From Fagopyrum homotropicum (lineage: Eukaryota; Streptophyta; Magnoliopsida; Caryophyllales; Polygonaceae): DNA of 64,000 nucleotides. Positions 32,601 to 45,800 of this stretch are shown here, piece by piece (positions within the stretch are counted from its first letter, which is position 1; the number at the start of each line of letters is the position of its first letter). Made by a program: the position numbers and the translations under genes. The DNA lies in NCBI GenBank assembly GCA_033239125.1, contig BSWB01000001.1:8258501-8322500 (forward strand), written 5' to 3'. The notes under the pieces were generated by a model. It was not told the origin of the DNA and searched no databases. It worked only from the letters and a program-made list of their open reading frames with translations.

Positions 32601-34915
32601 TTTTCTACCCACTCAAAATCGATTTTTTAAAAATCAAAATGTTAGGGTTCTTCCTCGTCAATGTAATATCATCCAATTTTTTTATCCAACCGTGAAACCG
32701 CGCTTCGGAAAGCATCTTTTTGCTGGAAGCCCTTATATAGGAATTTCCATACGACGTCGTATAACCCTTCTCTGACCTGAAAATGTCCTAAACTTTTTTT
32801 CCATAGTTTTAAAAATAATTTATAATTTTTTGACTTTTTATGTTGATGATTTCAATTTGATATCTATTGTTTGTGACTTGGGCATAAAGAAAACGGGCTC
32901 TTTGGGATTAGAATTTGACCCGTGAAGTTGATCATCCACGTCATCTGTGATCTGTTAATTAACTTAATTTAAGTAGATAAAAACAACTAACTTATTTAAC
33001 AACAGAAAAAAAAAAAAGTAAAATTGCTTCTAGAAGAGGTTAGTTGTTTATAACTGACAATTCATTAGCTTGATAAGATATTTTCAATAGTTATGTGTTA
33101 TTTGCTCATTCAATTTACTTGTTATTGAAGAAAGTTATAGGCGGTTGGACATGAATTGAGCGTCATCGGATGACGTTGACGTTTAAAATGAGTGTAGGCA
33201 GGTGACGTCATCGTTTAAATTGTACGTCATCGAACGGCGCATATCAAAATTAAAATTTTAAGCGTGCATATCAAAACAATATTAAAATTTTAAGCGTCGA
33301 AGCTGAACGAGCACACTTGAAATACGAGTTTTTCATCCATTAGTTAATCGAAGTCCGTTTATAAAACTCTTACGTTATGGAACCCAAAGCTAGGGAGTCA
33401 CTTCTTCAAGTACTTTGTATGAAGAAAAAGTCAATGTATTGGCCATTTAGACTTTATATATCTATATCTTCTATTGGTTAATTTAGATCATGGTAAAACT
33501 TAACTTAATTAATTAATATCTTAGCAATTTATATTTTAAATTCTAAATCCTACAAAATCTAATTTTATTTTTCTTTAAAAATATATAACAATAAAATTAT
33601 TTTTTGATAATATATAATTAAAATTACTTAATATTTAATTTAATTTGATTATTGTTATAACAATTTAATTTCTATTATTATTATTATTATCGTTGGCTAT
33701 AAACATGAACGATGTAATAAAACTATAATATTATTGATCAATTTTATATATAAATTAACTTTTTTGTTATTAAAAATTCTATTTATCCACTATACATTTT
33801 GAATATTTATTTTGTTGAGGTCTCAAATATATTTTAATAATCTTGATATTTTACAATTACGATTATTTTGATAAAAAGTTTTCAATTGAACATGTCTTAT
33901 GGCTAAGGAAACAACAAAAGTAATATGTTTTATCACCATCTCCAAATATTTATAAAGAGAATTTTTTTAAATAATAATAACTTATCAACCATTTTTTAGA
34001 TGAAATATGACTTATACTTCATAAATCAAACACGTAGATGATTTTTACTTCGAAGCCTAAATACGTAGTTCAAATAAAAAACAAGGTTCCTATTGAGGCG
34101 GATATCCGGCTAATACACGCGGAGTCCGCCCCCGCGTTAAGTCAAGCGGAGGCGCAGTGCGCCTCCGCACCAGCCTGATCGCTGGCGTAGTCCGTCTGCG
34201 CCTAGGGTGACCTGAAATGCCCCCCATTATTCTTCTTCCCTGCTTCACTTGCCTTCTTTTGTTGGCGTGGAGTCGGAATTCGCCTGCACCACAGCCAAGA
34301 CGCATTTGCAATGCACCCTATTAGGCGGTTTTGCAATGTACCCCAGCTCGAGCTGCTCCGACTCTGCCGTGTTGTTTCCACTTCCGAATAACATTACTCT
34401 GAAAAAAACGACAAGTATCGGCTTTAGCTCAAAGTCTCAAACTTGGCTCCCACTATTCACATCAAACGAATAGTTAATTAGTTATGACCCTAGCAAAAAA
34501 AAATCCAAAACAAAGGGCAAATTGTGTAATTATGGTGTCAACCACAAAAAGAGAAAAGAAAATTAAAATCCATTTCAGCTAAGAATGAGAGGGAGTGAGA
34601 ACCGTTCATGTTCCTAAGAAGGGGTATATTGTTTGGATTATGTATTTTTAATATGTAAAAAAAGTAAATGTAAAGAAAATGGGTTGGAGAATCAAACGGA
34701 TTGCTTACCAATATTCAAGGAAGAACAAAATGGTTTTTCAAAATATAAAAAATAGATAGAAATTTTGTTATAGTTTGATGTCGTTAGTGTTTGCACTCGC
34801 AGTAGAAAGGCACAAAGTGATCGGCCACAACGAAGAATCGAATGCCCTAGAAAACAAGTTGTAAAACTCAAACACAATCCAACGATTTGATCGATCTTGA
34901 TTTCATACAACACTA
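32601..34915. other. Divergent spacer between carrier and ATP synthase gamma genes
   Basis: It holds two 5' flanks. Most is AT-rich; 33130-33310 has repeated GACGTCATCG/ACGTCATCGAACG and AAATTTTAAGCG segments. A GC-rich patch at 34090-34215 has strong palindromes. I see no coding sequence that I can support. Confidence 0.6.
34153..34175. repeat. GC-rich perfect hairpin in an AT-rich spacer
   Basis: GCGGAGGCGC and GCGCCTCCGC pair perfectly around a 3-base loop. It sits in a ~125-bp GC-rich island (34090-34215) that also holds ACGCGGAGTCCGCCCCCGCGT, another partial palindrome. The surrounding DNA is AT-rich. Confidence 0.7.
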
Positions 34916-36467
34916 ATGGCAATGGCGGCATTGAGAAAGGAGGGGAGACGTCTACATCCTTTGTTCTCTCCTCAACCCATGAACGCCCTTCGATCTTCTC
35001 TCCTCGCTTCTGAGTACGATCTCCGTCATCTACTTTTGAATTTGTTTTTCACTTATGTGTTGGCCTCGGATCTAATCGCATGTACATTTGGTCTGATCTT
35101 TCCGTTTCTTGGTAGAGAGGAAACCACTTTGGGCGTTCGCTATGTTTCGACACAAGCTGGTAAGATATATATATATATCATCATCGTGATGCAGTCCTCT
35201 TGCAAATTGTAATTAAATTTGATGTACTGTAGTTAGGATTAGGATGAAGAGTGTTACGAATATTCAGAAAATTACAAAAGCTATGAAGATGGTTGCAGCA
35301 TCAAAACTGAGACAAGTTCAAACAAAGACTGAAAACTCCCGTGGATTTTGGCAGCCATTCTCTGCACTCCTTGGAGATAATCCAAGTATGGAAATCTTTG
35401 TATATGTATGAGTTATAAATGATGCACTGTTAGAAATGGTGTGAAATTAGCGGTTTTGTAGGTGTTGATGTGAAGAAGACTGTTGTAGTTACCATCTCAT
35501 CTGATAAAGGTCTGTGTGGTGGAATCAACTCGACCTCAGTCAAGATAAGCCGCGGAATTCACAAATTGAACTCGGGTATTTCGCTTGTAGCCTCAAGGAA
35601 GACATTTATGATAATTATAGTATAATGGTATTTCTTATGTTTACTGTCAATAGGTCCTGATAAGGAAGCAAAATTTGTCATTTTGGGAGATAAGGCAAAA
35701 GTTCAGCTGATTCGTGACTCAAAGAAAAATATTGAGTTGAGTGTTGCTGAGTTGCAGAAGGTTCAACTGAATTATACACAGGTTTCTGCAATGGCGGATG
35801 AGATACTGAAGAATGTGCAGTTTGATGCTCTAAGAGTTATATTCAACAAGTTCAACTCAGTTGTTTCATTTGTGCCAACAATGTCAACAATTCTATCTCC
35901 TGAGGTTTGATGAGTAAAATGCGAGTTTTGTTTGTTCAAATGTTGTGTGTAATCTGATAAGTGTTTTGAATAGATCACTGAAAGAGAGAGTGAAGCTGGA
36001 GGGAATCTTGCTTATCTAGATGCTTATGAGATTGAGGGCGGTGACTCTAAGTCGGAAATTCTTCAGAATCTGGGCGAGTTCCAGTTTTCATGTGTAAGTG
36101 ATTAAGTCGGAAATTCATTAGGCTTATGTTTTGGGTTTGGTTTGGGTTGGTTTGTCTAATTGAACTTGTTTGGATCAGGTGATGTTTAATGCAGTATTGG
36201 AGAATGCTTGCAGTGAGCAAGGAGCTAGGATGTCTGCTATGGACAGCTCTAGCAGAAATGCCGGGGATATGCTTGACCGGCTTACGCTTACTTACAACAG
36301 GTTTACTATCCACCCCTCTTTCTCTAAGCACGAGCCTAGCTCGAGTAGCTTGACTTGTACAGCATTTGATTCATTTTTTTATGTGAACTCATGACAGGAC
36401 TCGTCAAGCTTCGATTACAACTGAACTTACTGAGATTATTTCTGGAGCATCAGCACTAGAGGGCTAA
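34916..36467 (+). CDS. ATPC: ATP synthase subunit gamma, mitochondrial
   Basis: Eight exons join in frame to 323 aa: 34916-35013, 35116-35159, 35233-35385, 35462-35575, 35654-35904, 35974-36093, 36179-36300 and 36398-36467. The gamma subunit is the central rotor shaft of the F1 sector of ATP synthase in the mitochondrial matrix. Residues 1-47 look like a presequence (basic, Ser/Arg-rich, ending near VSTQA). The N-terminal shaft helix is RIRMKSVTNIQKITKAMKMVAASKLR (residues ~49-73, given here only as its identity). TISSDKGLCGGINSTS marks the Rossmann-like core. The C-terminal helix includes ARMSAMDSSSRNA and LTLTYNRTRQASITTELTEI. It lacks the redox-regulated insertion of the chloroplast form, which supports the mitochondrial assignment. 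The gene appears intact and diverges from the carrier. Confidence 0.95.
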
Positions 36468-38582
36468 TCTCGGGTACAGTTCTTCTGCTGATGAAATAAA
36501 CCAAGTCCTTAATGGCATTCATGTTTCGAGCAACTTAAACTTGTATAAGCAAGGTTGAAAGACTTGTACCTAATGGTATTTCAAGTTTGGTTTAGGACTC
36601 TTTTTTATTCCAATAATTTTGTTGTTGTTTTTTATATTCCTATTATTAATTAAAGTAGTTTAACATGCATGTGTTGTGTCACACAACCAATCAAGCAATC
36701 TCAGAACAAAAGTGATACAATCAAGCATCCCTAACCCTAAAACAAACACAACAAGACAACATACAAGATGCTATATAAGATGAACCAATTTAAACATCAA
36801 ATCAATATTATTACTCTTAACTCTTGAACCCATAAACTCTGTTCTAGATCACCTTAGTGCCCGTTTGGTTGGAGTGAAATGGAAACGGAATTGAATCGGA
36901 TAAGGTTAAGGAAATGAAATGAAAATGAAAATGATAGGTATACTTTCATGTGTTAAAAAAGCTTGAAACAAACATAGTATTTGATTGATTCGGAATCATT
37001 CCGTTACTGAAAATGATTCTTAGCGTTTTCAACCGAGCCCAAAATGTATTGATGGCTTGTTTGATGAATGACTCTCTTCTTGTTACATATAAGTGCTCAA
37101 GACTCAAGAACCAACTCTATTAAAATTATTACTTATCCCTCTACATACATATATCGTGAATATGTGACTCATGTGGGTTTAGCCTCTTGTGTGATCATGT
37201 ATCTAACATCTAGAGCAAATATTCATCTCTCTTGGATATTGTTCCAAGAACAAAGAAGCCCAGAAACTTGTCGATTTATGAGCTGAATTCTGGGATAAAT
37301 ATTGTGAATATGTTGTTTATCTTCCTAGGTGTATTAGTATTATTGAAAACTGCTCATTATGAGGACGATGAGTTTTCTGAATACGAGACCACTGAGTACA
37401 ATATATCTAGCAACGAATATTAGATAGTGTATGTCTACCATATACTACTGAGACTTAACATTTCACGTGGAATCGACTGTAGTGAATTGTTGATTTATAT
37501 TCCTTTGACTTGTTTGTTTCATGGTACAAGAAATGAGATGAACCTGAATTTTATTATGAACACTACTTTGTTGGTGACTTTGTTGTTATGCGTGCTAACA
37601 AACAAGAACAAAATGGGAACTCCCAGCATCTCTCCATTAACTAAGAGAACAATGATAAAAAACTATGATAACATGGATTAACCTCCTAGGGAATAATAGA
37701 GATAAAGACTTTTTTTTGGGAATTCTAGGACAGAACAAGGAGGACTCGTCCGTCTCTTAAAATACAAAGCGTTTTCAAATGGGAACGCATGAACAAGCTA
37801 ACAATCTGCGTTATTTGTGTTAAACTTTGTATCTTTTGGAAAAAAAATCAGCTTCTAGGAATGTCAATTGTTATGACAAATCAAACTATAGAAACATATT
37901 GAAGTTTGCAAGTCGTACCTATAGTCACTTGCATCTCCTTTGACAACCACATACAATGTTTAAATTCTTCACTACAATTGTAGAATATTGTACAAACCTG
38001 AATATGAATTTCCTTGTTTGTTCATGGACATAACAAAGACTACTTGTCCACCTCAAATAATACAAAACGTTTTCAAGTGAAAATAAGCTTTTGAAATGTA
38101 AGAGGGGTGCGGAAAAAGAAAAAAAAAAAAAAAAGGACCAAAACTGAAACCATATGTAAGATTGAAAAATCCAAGTTGCGGATGAGGAAACAAAACTTCA
38201 ATTCTTCGCTCAAAGAAGTGAGTAGAATTCCAAACTAAAAGAAAGAAAAAAGGGGAGAAGAAGAGTGTTCGGGAAAACTTGAGGACGAGGACGAAGAGCG
38301 ACCAACAAACCTAATTCCAAAAAAGAAAAAGAGAGGGATGATTTATATACTCGGTGAATGTTCGACGAATGTGTTCTTCTTCGATGAGCAACACAAGAAA
38401 GAAGAAGGCGGAGAAGAAGATTGTTATGGAACACGACGAAGGGGAGAAGTATGTTGATGTATGTCTTCTTTGACGAGCAACATGAGCAACAAATATTCTC
38501 TATGTCCATAGAGCAAGGTTTTGAAGTGAGAGAAAGTTGTTTAAATAGCTGATTTATCTACGTAATTACGAAAAAAAAGTAA
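36468..38582. other. Spacer after ATP synthase gamma
   Basis: It contains the gamma-subunit 3' flank, then AT-rich DNA with no supported gene. At 36859-37045 there is a dispersed element-like sequence (TAGTGCCCGTTTGGTTGG ...) with a reversed relative near 52690-52905. 38160-38520 is a purine-rich (GAAGAAG) stretch that makes a spurious minus-strand frame. Confidence 0.55.
36859..37030 (+). repeat. Dispersed MITE-like repeat, copy 1
   Basis: It starts TAGTGCCCGTTTGGTTGG and runs to about GATTCTTAGCG. A reversed, diverged copy at about 52690-52905 shares GTTTGATTGGA, GAAATGGAA and GATTCTTAGC in the same order. The right end and target duplication are not defined. Confidence 0.5.
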
Positions 38583-38591
38583 GAACAATAA

Positions 38592-40372
38592 GAAAAAATG
38601 AGGGAAATAGGGCTCCTAAAATTTTACTTTTGCAAAGTGGGCTCCTAGCATAATTTAGGCCTGCAAAAAAATTAATAGCTGTATTTGTGGGCCTCCCAAG
38701 AAAAGATGGATGGATGGATGGGCTGTCGAAAAAATTGAATATTAAATGACTGTTGGTATTATTTGTAGAGAAGAAAGAGAAAACATTCATTCCCATTGTA
38801 AAGAGAGAGACAACATATCTAGAAAGGAACGAAAGAGAAGAAGGAGAAATAGAGGATGAAACGGAGATCCGCCGGAGTTTCAACGACAGGGAGCACTGTT
38901 TCGCCGCCAGGACATTTGACCACCAAGCCGACACCGAAGGGTGAGCGAGAGATCTAGGGTTTCCTTCGAGCGGGAGAAGGGCAAGCGAGAGATCTAGGGT
39001 TTCGCCGTCAAGGTTGACATGAGGAGGGGCTACGCCACTGGTACCACAAAGCCGGCGCCCACTTCTCCTTTCTTTACCCTCTCCCTCCGGTGAAGCCGGC
39101 GCACTTCTTCTGAAGCCGGCGCACTCCTTCTTCGTCCGCTAAAGGCGGCGCCCACTTCCCCTTCATTTGCGCCCTATTCTTCAACCTTATCCAAACCGCG
39201 CCCACTTCTCCTTTCTTTGCCCTCTTCTTCCTCCCCTGAAAACGCTTGGGAACGTTGTTTTAATGGCGGATCTCCCTTCCTTTTCTGCTCAGATTCCGGC
39301 GCCCTCTTACAGTCTAGGGTTTACGCAGGCTGTTATTGAAGCAGAGGAGCGTAGGATGGCCAGCGAGACTTCGATGGCCGATGAAGCTAGGGTTTCCGCT
39401 GATACTAGGGTTACCCAATTGTATGCATACGTAGTTACTTTTTGGGTATGATAATGTTCACTTATTTAGATTATATGAATATCTGTTGGAGTATATGATA
39501 CGTGCTTACCCAAAAAATGCTTACCCAGTTCCAATTATTTAGATTATATGGATATGGATATGTGTATATTAGTGTTGGAGTATATGGATATGTGCTTACC
39601 CAATTGTATGCTTACCCAATTGTATGTTTACCCAAGTTCAGTTATTTAGATTATATAGATATGTGTATATTAGTGTTGGAGTATATGGATACCCAAGAAG
39701 TTTGACATTACCCAGGAAGATGAGAAGTTTCAGATTATCCCGAAATACATTACCCAGAAATTTTGAGATTACCCAGAAATAGATTACCCAAGAAGTTTGA
39801 CTAGTTTAGATTACCCCGAAATACATTACCCAAGAAGATGAGAAGTTTCAGGCTTTCAACTTACCCCGAAATACACACTGCTTACCCACAAATAGAAAAT
39901 GTAAACAAGCACTGCTTACCCACAAATAGAACAGGAAGTTTCAGTGTTTTAGATTCACAAAAACAAAATATGACAAGTTTCAGATTACCCACAAATACAT
40001 TACCCAGGAATTTTGAGATTACCCAGAAATAGGAACAAACACTGCTTACCCAGAAATAGAAGCTCAACAAGCAGTCCAGATTCCCGCGTTTCAATTGGAA
40101 GAAGAAAAGAGCTGCATATGGATACCCAGATATAAATTTACGTTTGAAAGGATGGAAGAAGAAGGGACAATGGAGGGAAGAAGATGGGCTGGCTGAATTG
40201 ATTGGTCTATTTTCTGATTTTTTCTACATGTCACCCATCAAATCAATCTAGATACCTATGTCCCTTACTTTTTTGATTTTTTCTACAATAGGAGCCCATT
40301 TTCTAAATGCAATTATGAGAGGCCAAAAATCCAAACTCTGCATTGTAAAAGGCCTACATTGCAAATTCAGCC
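38592..40372 (-). mobile_element. Non-autonomous MULE-like element, copy 2 (9-bp TSD)
   Basis: It is flanked by the perfect 9-bp duplication GAACAATAA (38583-38591, 40373-40381). Its left end GAAAAAATGAGGGAAATAG and right end GCAAATTCAGCC match, in reverse complement, the right and left ends of the element at 8432-9920. It is 1,781 bp. The conserved short frame starting MSAWW(P/S)NVLAAKQC is shared with copy 1. It also carries a segment at 39260-39430 with a clean ATG and an Ala/Glu-rich reading that copy 1 lacks or has lost, which may be captured gene sequence. TTACCCA(A/G) repeats (39500-40030) correspond to the ACCCAAAA repeats of copy 1. No transposase is present. Confidence 0.85.
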
Positions 40373-40772
40373 GAACAATAACATCGTTTTGTACAACAAA
40401 CACTAATGTTTCTCCTAAAAACTCTTACTTTTGTTAGTGTTTCAAAAGCACTTCCGCAATCACTAATCACCAATATTTTTAGGCTTATCTCACACGTTAA
40501 ATTTTTTACTCTCCTAAACACTAGTATTTATACCATGTCCAACACATACTCAAATATCATTCCCCGTCATCGAAAAATAATCCATTTGAACTAACGGATC
40601 CAAAGTCGCTGAATCCTGATGGTGAAACTTCACTTTCCTTTTTCCTTTGTTATTATTGATAAAAACGATTATGCATGAAACTAATTAATTGATGCTTTTT
40701 CTAAAAAGAAAATGTAATTGATGCTTCACCAATCACCGTCGCCACGACACTGTCCTTCTTTGCTGTAAAATG

Positions 40773-41837
40773 TAGGGCTGGGTTCGGTACATTACCAACT
40801 TATTTTTACCCTTACCACCTACCAACCAACTATAATTGGTAATGAGAAATCTTGTACCATTACCAACCAACTAAACCCATTTACCAACTCTTCGGTATAC
40901 CAACTTTTTCGGTTGGTTCGGTTGGTAATGGCATTTTACCAACTTATATGTTTGCTAAAATTAAATTTAAATAAGACAAGAACTTCAACAATTCAACAAT
41001 CCGCAAATTTGAGTACAATATGTTTAACAAGTTCATAGAACTTCATACTTCATTACAAACCAAACACAAATAATTAAATATGCAATCATAATCCCAAGTT
41101 AGAGGCTAGGGAGTTCAATAGTCCAATCTCAACTTGTGCTAGTTCCACATGATTTCATATTTGAATCAAGCTAGAGCTTGTTGCATTCCTTCCTGTCTCG
41201 TAGCATTGATTGAAAGCATTCTCTATCAAAATAATAAAGATTAGATGATAGAGCAGGAACTGCAATAGTAAAAAAATTAATACTGAATGGATGGTGTTAC
41301 GGTAACAATATAAACTTTAGGTTTAGTATTTAGACTAAACAGAAGCAACGAAAACAGATGCAATTATGCTATGACAATAACAAGCTAAAATTTATACTAA
41401 AATAATACAGAATAGAACATCAGATGTAACAATAACAACTAACAAGCTAAAATTAATACAAAATAGATTAGATAAATAAGTTAAATAAAGGCTAGATGAC
41501 TAAATTAGTAAACTGAGAAAACACTTCAATGGACGGGTGAGATTAAAACTTTACTTGAATATACATCTAATGACACAAAAGAATTGCATATATAATTATA
41601 TATATGAATTATTATATTAAGATTAGTATGTATATATTATTTTATTTAAAAAAAACTCGGTTGGTACGGTAATCCCGTGGTACGCGGATATTGTTACCAC
41701 CTACCAACCAACTCTTTGTAGTTGGTTCGGTAGTACCGTACCAATTAAATTGGTAACCAACGTGTTGGTAACCAATTTAATTGGTTCGGTTGGTAAGTCT
41801 CGGTTCGGTTTCATTTGGCTCATTTTACCCAGCCCTA
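40773..41837. mobile_element. hAT-like non-autonomous element
   Basis: It begins TAGGGCTGGGTTCGGT and ends TTTTACCCAGCCCTA, an 11-bp terminal inverted repeat (TAGGGCTGGGT). It is flanked by the perfect 8-bp duplication GTAAAATG (40765-40772, 41838-41845). Subterminal TTACCAAC and GGTTGGTAA motifs are packed into the outer ~150 bp at both ends, as expected for transposase-binding sites. No transposase gene lies inside its 1,065 bp. Confidence 0.9.
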
Positions 41838-42823
41838 GTAAAATGAAGGAAAAGGGCCTCTCTTTTGGAAAATGTCCCACATCAACCAAATATTAGGGGA
41901 AAAGAAGAAAGAAAAAAAAAGAGTAGAAAACTTTCCTCAACAAATGCTATAATACAAATGCAATAATGCAAACGCAGACCCATCTGGGGTTCTTGCTTGG
42001 ATTTTGCAGGCGTTTAGGTTCTGCTCACCAACTCAACAATTCGGCTTTCTTGGTAAAACACTGAGCTCTTAATGATGTCACGTAGTGAATAATACCCACA
42101 AACCTCTCATATGCCCAAGAACCTTCTTTGGCTATCAGCTGCAACCAGAGTGCGAGTGAGTTGCTTTCCTCCATTGTTTAGCTTTGCATTTCAGTTATTG
42201 CTTGCACTTGGTTACCTCTCAGATTTGTTACTGATTTCGGCTATCTGGGTTTTTCTTATTTTCCGCGTATTGGTTTTCGATTGACATTCAAACAATTAGG
42301 GCTACAGTTTTCGAGTTCACTTCTTCTTTGTGGGTGTTGTATACCACTAATTTTAGGCTGAATTGGTTGTTGTGAATGGTAACACCAGCCGTTTTTATTC
42401 GTTTCATTATTGACCTTTCTTTACTGGTTGATAATTCGGGGCAAGCAAGAAGTCCTTTTTTTCTTTGCCAAGTAAGGTTTTGTTTCCATATAGTGAACAT
42501 GGGTTTCTAGTGCGTAACTGTTTATGGTACTCAAGGCCCATAGATAGTGATTGGTTCATGAATAAACATAGCTCAGCATTCAGTATGAAACAAGCAAGGG
42601 TGTTTTTTTTGCTGGGAATGAAAGCAATACTTACAGATTTTTAGTTAGTCTTGTGGAACTCAGATAGCTGTGTGTTTGGGTGGACCATAGATTGTCTGTG
42701 GATTGGGTTTGTGACAACATTCACTGGTGGTGGATATCCTGACGGTGTAGGGGAGGGTTCTTCTGTGCTTCCTTTGGGAGGCCAGTTGTGGAAAAGCCTG
42801 AGTGATCATCATTGATTGGAAAA
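41838..42823 (+). promoter_or_regulatory. 5' flank and likely leader of the POLAR-like gene
   Basis: About 1 kb between the hAT-like element and the coding start. It probably holds the promoter and 5' untranslated region, possibly with an intron, but I cannot place a transcription start or splice sites with confidence. Confidence 0.4.
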
Positions 42824-45800
42824 ATGCATGAAAATACCTTTTCTATGGGGAGATCTGCAGGGAGGACAGACCGAAAGCCTTCTTTTGATAGAGGAAATGG
42901 AAGATTTCGGGATAGAACGCCGTGCAACAGTCCTTCGTCAGCAAAGACGGCGTCTTCTAGTGGATTTGATGGTGATTATCGTGACAAATCAAATAATATG
43001 GGTCAATCATCAACCTGTGGAATGGGTTTTATGAAAGGTCACAAAAGGGGAAGGAATTCGCTTAGAAGTAGGCGATCTGATTTGAACCATTTAAAGCCTC
43101 TTAGTTCCATGGAAAGTTGCCTGATGGCTCAGCTGTACAATGAACATGCTGAAATGGAGGATGTGCTTGCACCCCTGCCCTCTCCATGTACTCCGGCTCT
43201 GAGGCCTTTTTTTGTGACTGATGGTACTCAGATAATTAAACAATCAAGCTGTCATAAATTAAGTTTACAAGCCAGAGATGGCGAGGGAAAGTCACATTTA
43301 AAATTCTACCCCGAAGCAAATGAGACAGTGTTTGGTGGTATTCGCCATCTACCAGAATTAAGGTCAGAGGAAGGGTCGAGAGAAAAAAATCCCAAAAGAA
43401 GAAAGGATCAAAATAAAAAACTATGCAGTTCGAGAAGAAAGCACAATGAAATGCAGACTTCTTCACAAGGTACTACCTCTTTTAGTTTTATCAGAAGATT
43501 TATGCTTATTTCACTTAGTGATATAATCAAGAATGCTATGATAATATGACTTGGTTTGTCATATTACGTCTGATATCGTTTTCTTATTCCTACCGAAGCT
43601 TTCAGTGATAAAGAAAAATATGAGAACGAACCTTCACTGTACACTTTGTCTGTCTTATATTTTCTGCTCACCTTGATATTGAAGGATGATACTATGTAAG
43701 AATTAAGTGATGGTTAATGTTGCAGATTGGTATTAAGGTCTGTTTGGATCTAATGCATTATCCTTACCTGCAATCTAGGCACATCATAAAAATAGCTTTG
43801 ATTTTTGCTTCTTACGAATTGGGAAGGATGTGGTGAAGCTGTACGGTTTTGATGTTGTGCTTGCATATAAAAATAGCTGGCTAAATCTGGAAGTAACATG
43901 TGTATAGGGGTGAGAAAACTGGTTCAGATATGCCCCAGCATAAAAATATTAAAACAAATGGCAGCAAAACTTGTTTGCATAAACTCATCACATTTGCTTC
44001 TCTATCCTGAAATATTCTTTTTAAGTCTATCCTAGAATAAAGAATTTAAAAATTGCAATGTATTTCATTCTCAAACTGGAAGCTGAAACAAATTATACAA
44101 CTTTCCTCTGTAAATCTACTCTTGATCTAATGACCCAGTGATTTGTCTAGGTGTATTACTGATAAGTTGGTTGCTTCCGTGCCTGGTACTTTGGATTTAG
44201 CATCATGCTCTACTTTGAAGTCAAAGTTTGTTTTAAGGATTTTATCTAGATTTGGTCTGACATTCTCTTTTATTGAAGTTTGAAAGGTACAATGAGAACT
44301 TAGCATTCTTGAATTGGGGTATGAATGTGAATCATGATTGCACAAGAGGATTCACACTAGGGTATAGTTACTAATTGCACTTGTTTGGTGCTCCAAAGTG
44401 AATATGTGGGAACTAAGAGAGAACTCAGAACTCAAACATAGATAACCTGAAAAATGAGCAATTCTCTGGGCTAACTTGGACAATAAAATGATTCATATAT
44501 ATAGAGCTATTTTCAAATTCTTGCATGTTATGATATAAATTTTAGAGCTTTTTTGGAATGTTTTTAGTGTTTGTCCCCCTTCAATAAATTTATAACAAAA
44601 TGTTCTTTTTCTATAATTTTTAGTACAAGTAATAAATTTATAAAAGATACAAGATTTAAATAAATTACAAGATACATTCAAGAAACATGTAAAATTCTAT
44701 TACAAGAACTTACAATCAAGTTTGTATACAAGAATGTTATTGTACGGGGGACAATTAGTTCAAAAAATATTAGAGCAGGACAAACATATAACAGAATTAA
44801 GAATAGGTTATTAAACCTCCAATTTTCTCTATTTTTTATTTAAAAATGTGTTTTTTTAACAAACCACCTTTTACAAATTATTTTAGTAAAACCACCTTAA
44901 ATAATATAAGTTATGAAATTGAACCACCTATATCCATTTTCTTGTGCAACATAAGATTACATGACCAATATACCCCTAATTAATCAATTAAAAATTAGTA
45001 CTTTTGTTATTATTTTTCAAATTAACTCTATATGATTCTATTATTTTAGTGAAAAGTTTTTAAGAAAATTTTATTCATATAAACACTTCATTTAAAATTT
45101 TGTGTTTTTTATAATATAAATTAGTTTTTTTGTTTGTTTATGAAAGAATTACTTTTTAGATATTTTAAATAAAAATAAATCACTTTATTATTAAATATAT
45201 TTTGTGACTGTTTAAAAGTCCTTACTACGATAGGTGTATTGTGAAAATTGATTCAATTCACTAATTTACAACTTTACAAATAGAAAACTAAAATCAATAA
45301 ATTAACCAACAAAGGGCGTTCTAGTCATCTAACATAAGTTTCCTTTGTAAAATGTTATTGGTGGATAAAATTTAGTAAACACATTATATAAGGTGTTCTT
45401 TTAAAAAAAAGGTGTTTCTTTGGAGAAAACCCATAAGTTTCATGATCCATGCATAGTTCAGTAGATATGACTAGAATATTATAGGAGTTCTATGGTTAAC
45501 TTCTTATGTTTGGGGCTTAGCTTTCTAAAATATAATTGAAAGAGGTGACTAGGAACATCTACACCTTTTTTCTTTATTTCCTGTTTTTTCGGGTTTTTTT
45601 TTTCTCTCATTTGCCTGTTCAGCTCTGTTTATTTGTATCTTGTTTTTTCCTGTCTTCGTAATGAGCAAAGTAGGGATGTTTGCTGGAACGTGGAGGTGAT
45701 TATAATGCTGAACAATGAAGTTTTTGTTCATGTTTGACGTCCTTGTTTTTCTATCATTTTTTTAACATTTTACCTGTTGTCAGGGTCACAAAGCAACTCA

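Noticed and set aside
38210..38509. Minus-strand frame with Leu/Ser-rich translation
   Set aside because: It is the complement of a GAAGAAG-rich purine stretch; no family motif is seen.
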